From the NCBI RefSeq assembly GCF_002292295.1, contig NZ_DBBS01000014.1, positions 157,247 through 221,246 on the forward strand: a DNA stretch of 64,000 nt, given 5' to 3'. Each line of letters begins with the position of its first letter. The stretch's first letter is position 1. This stretch comes from Sphingomonas sp. UBA978. GTDB taxonomy: Bacteria > Pseudomonadota > Alphaproteobacteria > Sphingomonadales > Sphingomonadaceae. The notes under the pieces were generated by a model. That model did not search any database and was not told where the DNA came from. It was given only the letters and a program-made list of their open reading frames with translations. Below, in pieces: positions 8,568 to 15,624 of this stretch. Made by a program: the position numbers and the translations under genes.

Positions 8568-9878
8568 CTAGCGCGGCACGAAGATCGTGGCGCGCAGGCC
8601 GCCCTGGGCGCGGTTGGACAGGGTGAGCACGCCGCCCTCCGATTCGACGATGCGGGCGACGATCGGCAGGCCGAGGCCGAAGCCGATCGTGTCGCGCGGC
8701 CGGGCGGTGTCGAGCCGGACGAAGGGTTCGAGCACGCGGCGCAGCTGATCCTCGGGAATGCCGGCGCCGTCGTCCTCGACGCCGATCGTCACGCCCGCGG
8801 GTGCGCTGTCGAGCCGGATCGTGACGTTGCCGGCGTAATGGAGCGCATTCTCGACCAGATTGGCGAGCGCGCGCTTCAGCGCGACGGGGCGGACGGTGAC
8901 CTCGCAATGCGCGGGCCCCTCGTAGACGCCGGGCAGGTCGCGATCCTCGACATCGTCGATCAGCGTCGCGCAGAGCACGGCGATGTCGGTGAGCACCGGC
9001 GTTTCGGGATCGCTGTCGCCGCCGAGGAAGGCGAGCAGCGAGGTGACCATCGCCTCCATCTCGCCGATGTCGCGCTGGATCGCGGCGCGGGTGGGGGCGT
9101 CGTCGACGCCGTCGGCGCGCAGGCGCAGCCGGGCGAGGGGGGTGCGCAAATCGTGGCCGACCGCGGCGAGCGCCTGCGTCCGGTCGGCGATCAGCCGCTG
9201 GATGCGCGCCGCCATGCGGTTGAAGGCGGCGACGACGTGGCGCACCTCGCGCGGGCCGGCTTCGGAAATGGGATCGTGCTCGGTATCGCCGAAGCTGTCG
9301 GCGGCGGCGGCGAGCTGGCGCATCGGCCGCAGCGCGCGGCGGATCAGCAGTCCGCCGAGGATCATCAGCGCGAGCGCCGGGATCAGCGCGAGCAGGATGC
9401 GTTCGGCGGCGAGGTTGAGGTTGTGGAGCGGTTCGAGCGTGCGGAAATAGAGCCAGCTGCCGTCGGGCAGCTGCAGCCCGCCGGTGACGACCGAACTGCG
9501 CCCGGGCGAGGTGAGCTTCAGGCGCAGGTCGGTAGCGGCGAGCGACGGTTCCCATTCCACGACCTGATGCCGCATGCTGTCGAGCGCGGGCGCGATCGGG
9601 GGCGGCGCGGGCAGGTCCTGCTGCCAGTGCAGCGCATAGCGTTCGGTGGTGAGGTCCTCGGCCATGTCGTCGCGGCGCGACACCGGCTGTTCGGCGATCA
9701 GGCGGCGGGCGATAACGAGATGTTCGGCGAGGCGGCGCGCCTCGTCGTCGCGCACCGCGAACTGGCTGGCACGCTCGTAGAGCAACGTGCTGACGCCGAA
9801 TTCGATGACCATCGTCAGCAGGAGAATGGCGACGATCTGGCCGATGATGCCGATCGACGGGCGCAGGAAGCGTTTCAT
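8568..9878 (-). CDS. Sensor histidine kinase (EnvZ type)
   Basis: 436 residues. Two membrane helices (about 10-34 and 161-180) flank a periplasmic sensor domain; a HAMP segment follows (181-232), then the H-box VGHDLRTPLAR with H242, N-box LVENALHYA (N344) and the ATP-lid motif DDGAGIP (369-375), then GFGLGLPI. It autophosphorylates and passes phosphate to the response regulator encoded 28 bp upstream. The signal sensed is unknown. Because SulP follows on the same strand, the pair may control anion uptake, but that is only positional inference. Confidence 0.93.
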   Translation of the reverse strand: MKRFLRPSIGIIGQIVAILLLTMVIEFGVSTLLYERASQFAVRDDEARRLAEHLVIARRLIAEQPVSRRDDMAEDLTTERYALHWQQDLPAPPPIAPALDSMRHQVVEWEPSLAATDLRLKLTSPGRSSVVTGGLQLPDGSWLYFRTLEPLHNLNLAAERILLALIPALALMILGGLLIRRALRPMRQLAAAADSFGDTEHDPISEAGPREVRHVVAAFNRMAARIQRLIADRTQALAAVGHDLRTPLARLRLRADGVDDAPTRAAIQRDIGEMEAMVTSLLAFLGGDSDPETPVLTDIAVLCATLIDDVEDRDLPGVYEGPAHCEVTVRPVALKRALANLVENALHYAGNVTIRLDSAPAGVTIGVEDDGAGIPEDQLRRVLEPFVRLDTARPRDTIGFGLGLPIVARIVESEGGVLTLSNRAQGGLRATIFVPR

Positions 9879-9906
9879 GCCGGGGACGCGGGAACGCGAC
9901 CGGCGA

Positions 9907-10617
9907 TCAACGGCGCGTCACCTCTATGTTGAGCATGTAGCCGACGCCGCGGACGGTGATGATCGGCGCGTCCTTCCCCGCGCTCGACAGCTTGCGGCGC
10001 AGGCGGCTGATGAGCACGTCGATGCTGCGGTCCGAGCTGTCGCCGAGGCGGGTGCGCGACAGTTCGATCAGCCGTTCGCGGGCGATGACGCGGCCGGCAT
10101 GTTCGGCAAGGCTGACGAGCAGGTCGAATTCGGCGCCGGTGAGGTCGACGACCGCGCCGGTGGGCGAGGTGAGCTCGCGTCGGGGCAGCGTGACCTGCCA
10201 TCCGTCGAAGGTCAGCACGCCCTCCTCGCGCTCGCCCGGGCTGCGCTCCAGCGAGCCGCGGCGCAGGACGGCGCGGATGCGGGCGATCAGTTCGCGGGTG
10301 CCGAACGGCTTGGCGATGTAATCGTCGGCGCCGAGTTCGAGGCCAACGACGCGGTCGGTTTCGCTGCCCTTGGCGCTGATGAAGATGATCGGGACCTCGC
10401 TCTTCTGGCGGAGGGTCCGGCACAGGTCGATGCCGCTGGTACCCGGCAGCATGATGTCGAGCAGGATGAGGTCGACGGGGCCTGCCTCCAGCGCCAGCCA
10501 CATCTCGGGCGCGGCCGAGGCGGGGCGGACGAGATAGCCGTTTTCCTGCAACGCGCGCGTGGTCAGGGTCCGAAGGGCGGGATCGTCCTCTACCAGGAGG
10601 ATGGTGGGGGCGGTCAT
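9907..10617 (-). CDS. OmpR-family response regulator
   Basis: 236 residues: receiver domain (1-120) with acidic pocket LLVEDD and phospho-acceptor D54 in LLDIMLPG, conserved Lys in IAKPFG, then a winged-helix DNA-binding domain (about 135-232) ending DVLISRLRRKL and VRGVGYML. First gene of a two-component operon with the EnvZ-type kinase. Start ATG 10617 places the beta-1 strand (TAPTILLVEDD) at the normal position. Target genes are not evident. Confidence 0.94.
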   Translation of the reverse strand: MTAPTILLVEDDPALRTLTTRALQENGYLVRPASAAPEMWLALEAGPVDLILLDIMLPGTSGIDLCRTLRQKSEVPIIFISAKGSETDRVVGLELGADDYIAKPFGTRELIARIRAVLRRGSLERSPGEREEGVLTFDGWQVTLPRRELTSPTGAVVDLTGAEFDLLVSLAEHAGRVIARERLIELSRTRLGDSSDRSIDVLISRLRRKLSSAGKDAPIITVRGVGYMLNIEVTRR

Positions 10618-10808
10618 GGCCCGAGAGGTAGGCAAGGACGCTGGCGGGGTCAACCGACGCGCCGCGCCGACAGGGCCGCAGCGGGAACATCCCGCCCCGG
10701 TCGGGCGTCGTATCGGGCAAGGCAGGGGTCGTCTTCGCTCCTTTGACCGAGGAAGGCGGCTCCTGCCGAACCCGTCCGAACAACCCTGGCCGAAGATCCC
10801 TGCCCGAA

Positions 10809-12341
10809 TCAGTCCGCCGCGACCGGACCGTGGCCGCCTTTGGGCCGGCGGGTGAACCAGACGATCACGATCAGCGCCGCGCACACCCATGCCGAGACGC
10901 GGAACAGGTCGGTCGAGGCGAGCAGATAGGCCTGGCCGACCATTTGGCGGGTGATCGCCGCCGCGGCCTGCGTCGAGGTCGCGCCCATGCCCTGCAACGC
11001 CTCGCTCGCCATCCGCAGCGGCATGCCCTGACCCACCACCTCCGACAGGCGGCTCTGGTGCAGCGCCTCGCGCCGGTCCCAGGCGGTGGTGATGATCGAG
11101 GCGGCGAACGAACCCGCGACGATGCGCGCGAAGTTGGAGATGCCAGTTGCCGAGGGCAGCCGCTGCGGCGGGATGCCGTCGAGCGAGATGGTCAGCATCG
11201 ACAGGAAGAAGATGCTCATCGCGATGCCCTGCACGAGAAGCGGCAGCATGAAGTCCCACGAACTCGCGCTCGTCGTATACCCCGAGCGCATGTAATAGGA
11301 GGTCGCAAAGGCGAGGAAGGCGATGGTGGCGAGGATGCGCGCATCGACCTTGCCCGACAACCGTGCCGCGAGCGGCGACAGGAACACCGCGACGATGCCG
11401 CTCGGCGCGGCGATCAGGCCCGCCCAGGTCGCGGTATAGCCGACCTGCGTCTGCAGCCAGAGCGGCAGGATCAGGATGTTGGCGAAGAACACCGCATAGC
11501 CGAGGCAGAAGGCGATGTTGCCGATCGCGAAATTGCGGCTCTTGAACAGGCTGAGGTCGACCGCCGGATTGGCGTCGGTCAGTTCCCAGATCACCCAGGC
11601 GACGAAGCCGATCGCGGCGACCACCGCCATGACGCAGATCGTGGTGTCGTTGAACCAGTCGGCGTTCTTGCCGAGATCGAGCATGATCTGGAGCGCGCCG
11701 ACCCAGACGACGAGCAGCCCCAGCCCGACGGTGTCGATCGGCAGCTTGCGCGTCGGCGTCTCCCGCGTCTTGAGCCCGCGCCAGCAGACGAGCGCGGTGA
11801 AGATGCCGAAGGGCACGTTGATGAGGAAGATCCAGCTCCAATGGTAATTGTCGCTGATGTAGCCGCCGAGGATCGGCCCCATCACCGGGCCGACCAGCGT
11901 GGTCATCGACCAGACGCCGAGGGCGGTGCTGCGCTTGTCGGCGGGAAAGACGGAGATCAGCAGCGCCTGGCTGCCCGGCATCATCGGGCCGGACACCGCG
12001 CCCTGGATGATGCGGAAGACGATCAGCGATTGCAGGCTCCACGCGATCCCGCACAGGAAGGAGGCGAGCGTGAACAGCGCGACCGCGGTGCAGAAGGTGC
12101 GCACGACGCCGAACCGGCCCATCAGCCAGCCGGTCAGCGGCACCGCGACGCCGTTCGCGACGGCGAAGGCGGTGATGATCCACGTCGAATTGTCGCTCGA
12201 TACGCCGAGGTTGCCCGCGATCGTCGTCAGCGACACGTTGGCGATGGTGGTGTCGAGCACCATCATGAACGTGCCGAGCGCGAGCGCGAAGGCGATCAGC
12301 GCGAGCTTGCCGCCGGTGAGGGGGGCGGGTTGGGCGGGCAT
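10809..12341 (-). CDS. EmrB/QacA-type MFS multidrug efflux pump (DHA2)
   Basis: 510 residues, 14-helix DHA2 family, with motif A as LTGWLMGRFGVVR and motif C-like GPVMGPILGGYI typical of drug:H+ antiporters. Last gene of the marR-channel-adaptor-pump operon. ATG 12341 (MPAQPAPLTGGK) is chosen over an in-frame TTG at 12356. A 94-bp palindromic element separates it from the adaptor gene, which may affect relative expression. Substrate unknown, likely hydrophobic small molecules. Confidence 0.93.
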   Translation of the reverse strand: MPAQPAPLTGGKLALIAFALALGTFMMVLDTTIANVSLTTIAGNLGVSSDNSTWIITAFAVANGVAVPLTGWLMGRFGVVRTFCTAVALFTLASFLCGIAWSLQSLIVFRIIQGAVSGPMMPGSQALLISVFPADKRSTALGVWSMTTLVGPVMGPILGGYISDNYHWSWIFLINVPFGIFTALVCWRGLKTRETPTRKLPIDTVGLGLLVVWVGALQIMLDLGKNADWFNDTTICVMAVVAAIGFVAWVIWELTDANPAVDLSLFKSRNFAIGNIAFCLGYAVFFANILILPLWLQTQVGYTATWAGLIAAPSGIVAVFLSPLAARLSGKVDARILATIAFLAFATSYYMRSGYTTSASSWDFMLPLLVQGIAMSIFFLSMLTISLDGIPPQRLPSATGISNFARIVAGSFAASIITTAWDRREALHQSRLSEVVGQGMPLRMASEALQGMGATSTQAAAAITRQMVGQAYLLASTDLFRVSAWVCAALIVIVWFTRRPKGGHGPVAAD

Positions 12342-12364
12342 CAGCGTTTGTCCCAACGGAGCGT

Positions 12365-12458
12365 GCTGCCCTCACCCTTCCGGCGCTGCGCGCCTCCCTC
12401 CCTCTCCCGCCGGGAGAGCGAAAAGACGGCGTAGCCGGCGACGGGTGAGGACAGCAGC
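12365..12458. repeat. Dispersed intergenic palindrome (CCCTCACCC...CTCTCCC type), copy 1
   Basis: Imperfect inverted repeat filling the gap between the adaptor and pump genes. Outer arms are GCTGCCCTCACCC and its near complement GGGTGAGGACAGCAGC, the centre is CTCTCCC-GCC-GGGAGAG (12402-12418). One half of it matches 53892-53940 in about 42 of 49 positions. The folded RNA would sit inside the operon message. Confidence 0.7.
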
Positions 12459-12465
12459 ACGATCA

Positions 12466-13632
12466 TCAGCGGTTGGCGGCGATGATCTGGCGGATGCGGG
12501 CCTCGACCGCGGGGTCGCTGCCGTCGGTGGGCTTGCGGCCATAGGCCTGGGTCGCGGCGCGGCCGAGGCGCTGGCCGCCGAGGTCGGCGGTATCGACCGT
12601 CGCATTGACCGACAGGCCGACGCGCAGCGGATTGCGTGCGAGTTCGCGCGGGTCGAGGCCGATGCGCACCGGCACGCGCTGGACGATCTTGATCCAGTTG
12701 CCGGAGGCGTTCTGCGGCGGCAGCAAGGCGAAGGCGTTGCCCGAGCCGGCGCCGACGCCGATCACCCGGCCGTGGAACACCACGTCTTCGCCGTACATGT
12801 CGGCGGTGATCGTCGCGGGCTGGCCGATGCGCAGGTCCTTGAGCTGGGTTTCGCGGAAATTGGCGTCGACCCACACCTTGTCGAGCGGCACCACCGCCAT
12901 CAGCGGCGTGCCGGGTGCGACCTGCTGGCCGAGCTGGACGGTGCGCTGCGCGACGACGCCGTCGATCGGCGCGACGATGTGCATGTGGCTGCGCGTGATC
13001 GCGGCGCGGCGATAGGCGGCGGCGGCGGCGAGCACGGCGGGGTTGGTGCTGGTGTCCGTCCCCTGCACCGCCGAGCGCGACTGCGTCTGCTGGCTGAGCG
13101 CGAGGTTGAGGTTGGCGCGCGCGACCTTCACCGCATCGGCGGCATGCGCGAGTTCCTCGCCGGAGATCGCGCCCTGCGCCGCGGCACCCTGGCGGCGGGC
13201 ATAGTCGGCGGTGGCGGCGGCGAGCTGCGCGCGCGCCTGGACGACCGCGGCGCCGCTTTCCGACACCTTGCCGATGTCGGCGCGGGTGGCGCGGACGGCG
13301 CGGGCGAGTTCCGCCTCGGCCGAGGCGAGCGCGACGTCCGCCGTCGCGGGATCGAGGTCGAGCAGCGGTGCGCCGGCCTTCACCGTCTGCGTGTTGTCGG
13401 CGTGGATCGCGGTGATCTGGCCGGGATCGCGCGCGGTGATCGCGACGACGTCGCCGGCGACATAGGCGTCGTCCGTTTCCTGTTCGGGCTTGGCGAGCAG
13501 GAAGTGGAAGACCGCCCAGACGATCAGCCCGATCGCGACGACGAGGCCGAGGATCAGGAAGCCGCGGCGGCGGGCGCGCGGCTTGCCGCCTTCCGCCTCG
13601 GGTTGCGGCGCGGGGGCTTGTGTATCGGTCAT
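12466..13632 (-). CDS. EmrA/HlyD-type periplasmic adaptor
   Basis: 388 residues: short cytoplasmic tail, one membrane helix near 25-45 (GFLILGLVVAIGLIVWAVFH), lipoyl-like half motif QETDDAYVAGDVVAITARDPG, a long coiled-coil hairpin (about 100-210), and the matching second half HIVAPIDGVVAQRTVQLGQ. It bridges the EmrB-type pump and the NodT-type outer-membrane channel of the same operon. The start overlaps the end of the channel gene by 4 bp (ATGA). Confidence 0.93.
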   Translation of the reverse strand: MTDTQAPAPQPEAEGGKPRARRRGFLILGLVVAIGLIVWAVFHFLLAKPEQETDDAYVAGDVVAITARDPGQITAIHADNTQTVKAGAPLLDLDPATADVALASAEAELARAVRATRADIGKVSESGAAVVQARAQLAAATADYARRQGAAAQGAISGEELAHAADAVKVARANLNLALSQQTQSRSAVQGTDTSTNPAVLAAAAAYRRAAITRSHMHIVAPIDGVVAQRTVQLGQQVAPGTPLMAVVPLDKVWVDANFRETQLKDLRIGQPATITADMYGEDVVFHGRVIGVGAGSGNAFALLPPQNASGNWIKIVQRVPVRIGLDPRELARNPLRVGLSVNATVDTADLGGQRLGRAATQAYGRKPTDGSDPAVEARIRQIIAANR

Positions 13633-15032
13633 CGGCGGGGTTCCTGCGGGATGAAGCCGCCACCGAGCGCCAGCACCAGCGCGACGCGCTGGCGGGCCGC
13701 TTCGGCGGCGAGATTGGCCTGGGCGAGCTCGGCGTCGAGCAGGCGGACGTCGTTGTCGACGAGATCGAGCTTGCTATCGAGGCCGCTGGCGACGCGGATC
13801 GCGTTGAGGCGGTTGGTCTCGCCGAAGCCGCGGACGACCTCTGCGGTGCGCGCGCGCTGCTGCGCGAGGTTGCCGATCATTGCGATCGCGTCCGCCGCCT
13901 CGCGGACCGCGCCGACGACGCGGTCGTTATAGTCGGCCGTGGCGAGGTCGAGCGCGGCGGTGGCGCCGGCAAGATCGGCCTTCAGCCGGCCGTTGTCGAA
14001 CAGCGGCAGATGGATCGCGGGACCGGCGCCGGCGGTGCCGGCGTCGAGGCTGAACAGATTGCCGAGCCCGACCGCCTGGAAGCCCGCCAGCGCGGCGAGG
14101 TTGACGTTGGGATAGAAAGCGCGGCGCGCGACCTGCCGCCCGGCGGCGGCGGCATCGATGCGGGCAAGGCCGGCGGCGATGTCGGGCCGGCGCGCGAGCA
14201 GGTCGGCGGGCACCTGCGCGGGCAGCGGCAGCGCGGCGTCGACGTTCAGCGTGGCGGGACGGATCGCCGCGGCATATTCGGGACCGCGACCGGCGAGTGC
14301 GGCGAGTGCGTTGGTCGCCAGCGCGCGCGTGCCCTCGGCCCGGACCAGCGCGGTCTGCGCCTGCGCGAGCAATGTCTGCGCGGCGGTGGCCTGCAGGTTG
14401 CTGGCGAGGCGGTTGCGGATCCGGATGTTGACCAGCCGCAGCGAATCCTGCCGCGTCTCGATGGTGCGGCGGGCGATCCCGGCCTCCGTCTCGGCGCGGG
14501 CGAGGTCGATATAGGTCTGGACGACCGATCCGGCGATGGCGAGGCGCGCGGCGGCGAGGTCGAGCGCCGCCGCCTGCGTCGAGGCGCGGGCGCCCTCGAT
14601 CGCGGCCTTCTGCCGGCCGAACAGGTCGAGGTTCCAGTTGAGGTTGGCCTGCGCCTGCCCGACGAAGCGGACCGAGCCGGCGAAGGGCGGCGGGATGGTG
14701 TAGCGACCCGACAGACGCGCGACCTGCGCCGATCCGTCGAGCGTCAGGTCGGGGCCGTTGGCGGCGTCGCGGCCGGCGAGCACCGCCTGCGCCTGCGCCA
14801 CGCGGGCGAGCGCGGCGGCGAGCGTCGGGTTGCCCGCGGTGGCATCGGTGACGAGACGGTCGAGCTGCGCGTCGCCGAAGCCGGTCCACCATCGGTCGGC
14901 GATGGCGGGCGTGGCGGGGCCGGTGAGGCCGAGCGTCGCGGGCGCGACCGGCGCCACCGCCGGCGGGCTGTGCGGCACGGCGCAGGCGCTGAGCAGCAGC
15001 ACCGCCAATGGGGAAAGTTTCGCTATCGTCAC
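13629..15032 (-). CDS. NodT-family outer-membrane efflux lipoprotein
   Basis: 467 residues. The N-terminus is a lipoprotein signal (VTIAKLSPLAVLLLSAC, lipobox LSAC, lipidated Cys17), followed by the TolC-like repeat domain: WWTGFGDAQLDRLV, LNWNLDLFGRQKAAIE and the second-repeat LLARRPDIAAGLARIDAA. It forms the outer-membrane exit duct for the EmrAB-type pump. The start is taken as GTG 15032, which overlaps the marR stop as GTGA, because it gives the correct signal peptide. Confidence 0.92.
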   Translation of the reverse strand: MTIAKLSPLAVLLLSACAVPHSPPAVAPVAPATLGLTGPATPAIADRWWTGFGDAQLDRLVTDATAGNPTLAAALARVAQAQAVLAGRDAANGPDLTLDGSAQVARLSGRYTIPPPFAGSVRFVGQAQANLNWNLDLFGRQKAAIEGARASTQAAALDLAAARLAIAGSVVQTYIDLARAETEAGIARRTIETRQDSLRLVNIRIRNRLASNLQATAAQTLLAQAQTALVRAEGTRALATNALAALAGRGPEYAAAIRPATLNVDAALPLPAQVPADLLARRPDIAAGLARIDAAAAGRQVARRAFYPNVNLAALAGFQAVGLGNLFSLDAGTAGAGPAIHLPLFDNGRLKADLAGATAALDLATADYNDRVVGAVREAADAIAMIGNLAQQRARTAEVVRGFGETNRLNAIRVASGLDSKLDLVDNDVRLLDAELAQANLAAEAARQRVALVLALGGGFIPQEPRR

Positions 15033-15499
15033 GCGGGTCCGCCTTCGTCCGGAGTCTGTTGCAGGGTGTCGCGCAATCGGCCGAGCAGGCGGATCAGGTC
15101 GGTGACGTCCGCCGCCGGCCAGTCGCCCAGCCAGTCGTTCCAGATGGCGATGACCGCGTCGCGGACCCTCGCGGCGATCGCGTCGCCCGACGGCGTCAGG
15201 GCGACGCGGACCATCCGGCGATCGCCGTCCTCGCGCGTGCGGGTCACCCAGCCGCGCTCCTCCAGCGTATCGACCAGCCGCGTCGTCGCGCCCTTGTCGT
15301 GGCCGAGGTCGCGGGCGATCTCCGCACAGGTCGAGGCGCGATCGAAATGCAGCGCGACGAGCGCGCTCCACTGCGTCTTGGTGATGTCGTGCGCGGCGAA
15401 CACCGGTTCGAGCGCGACGGTGCCGAGCTGCTCCGACCGGCGGATCAGATAGCCGATCGAATTTTCGGGGTGGAAGTTCGAGTCGGTATAGAACGGCAT
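15029..15499 (-). CDS. MarR-family transcriptional regulator
   Basis: 156 residues from ATG 15499 (MPFYTDSNFHPENSIGYLIR). Winged helix in the middle (CAEIARDLGHDKGATTRLVDTLEERGWV) followed by the beta-wing REDGDRRMVRVALT, flanked by dimerisation helices. First gene of the efflux operon, hence probably an autorepressor released by pump substrates. A 12-bp palindrome lies 5 bp before its start. Longer in-frame starts exist upstream but would run through that palindrome. Confidence 0.93.
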   Translation of the reverse strand: MPFYTDSNFHPENSIGYLIRRSEQLGTVALEPVFAAHDITKTQWSALVALHFDRASTCAEIARDLGHDKGATTRLVDTLEERGWVTRTREDGDRRMVRVALTPSGDAIAARVRDAVIAIWNDWLGDWPAADVTDLIRLLGRLRDTLQQTPDEGGPA

Positions 15500-15503
15500 G
15501 TGG

Positions 15504-15547
15504 TTGCCATGGCAATGGTTGCCTCGGCAGTCAATAGTGTTGCGCAA
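15504..15547. promoter_or_regulatory. Candidate MarR operator sites in the divergent promoter region
   Basis: Perfect palindrome TTGCCATGGCAA at 15504-15515 and TTGCGCAA at 15540-15547, both of TTGC...GCAA form, which is common for MarR-family operators. On the minus strand TTGACT (15534-15529) could serve as a -35 box with the first palindrome covering the -10 region. The gap also contains the upstream region of the divergent aminotransferase fusion gene, so both directions could be controlled. Confidence 0.5.
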
Positions 15548-15624
15548 TGTTGCTGGCCATCGCTAACGGCTTCTTAGGCGCCGGGCGTTAGGCGGGTGGT
15601 CTGGACTTGCAGGACTCTCGACCC

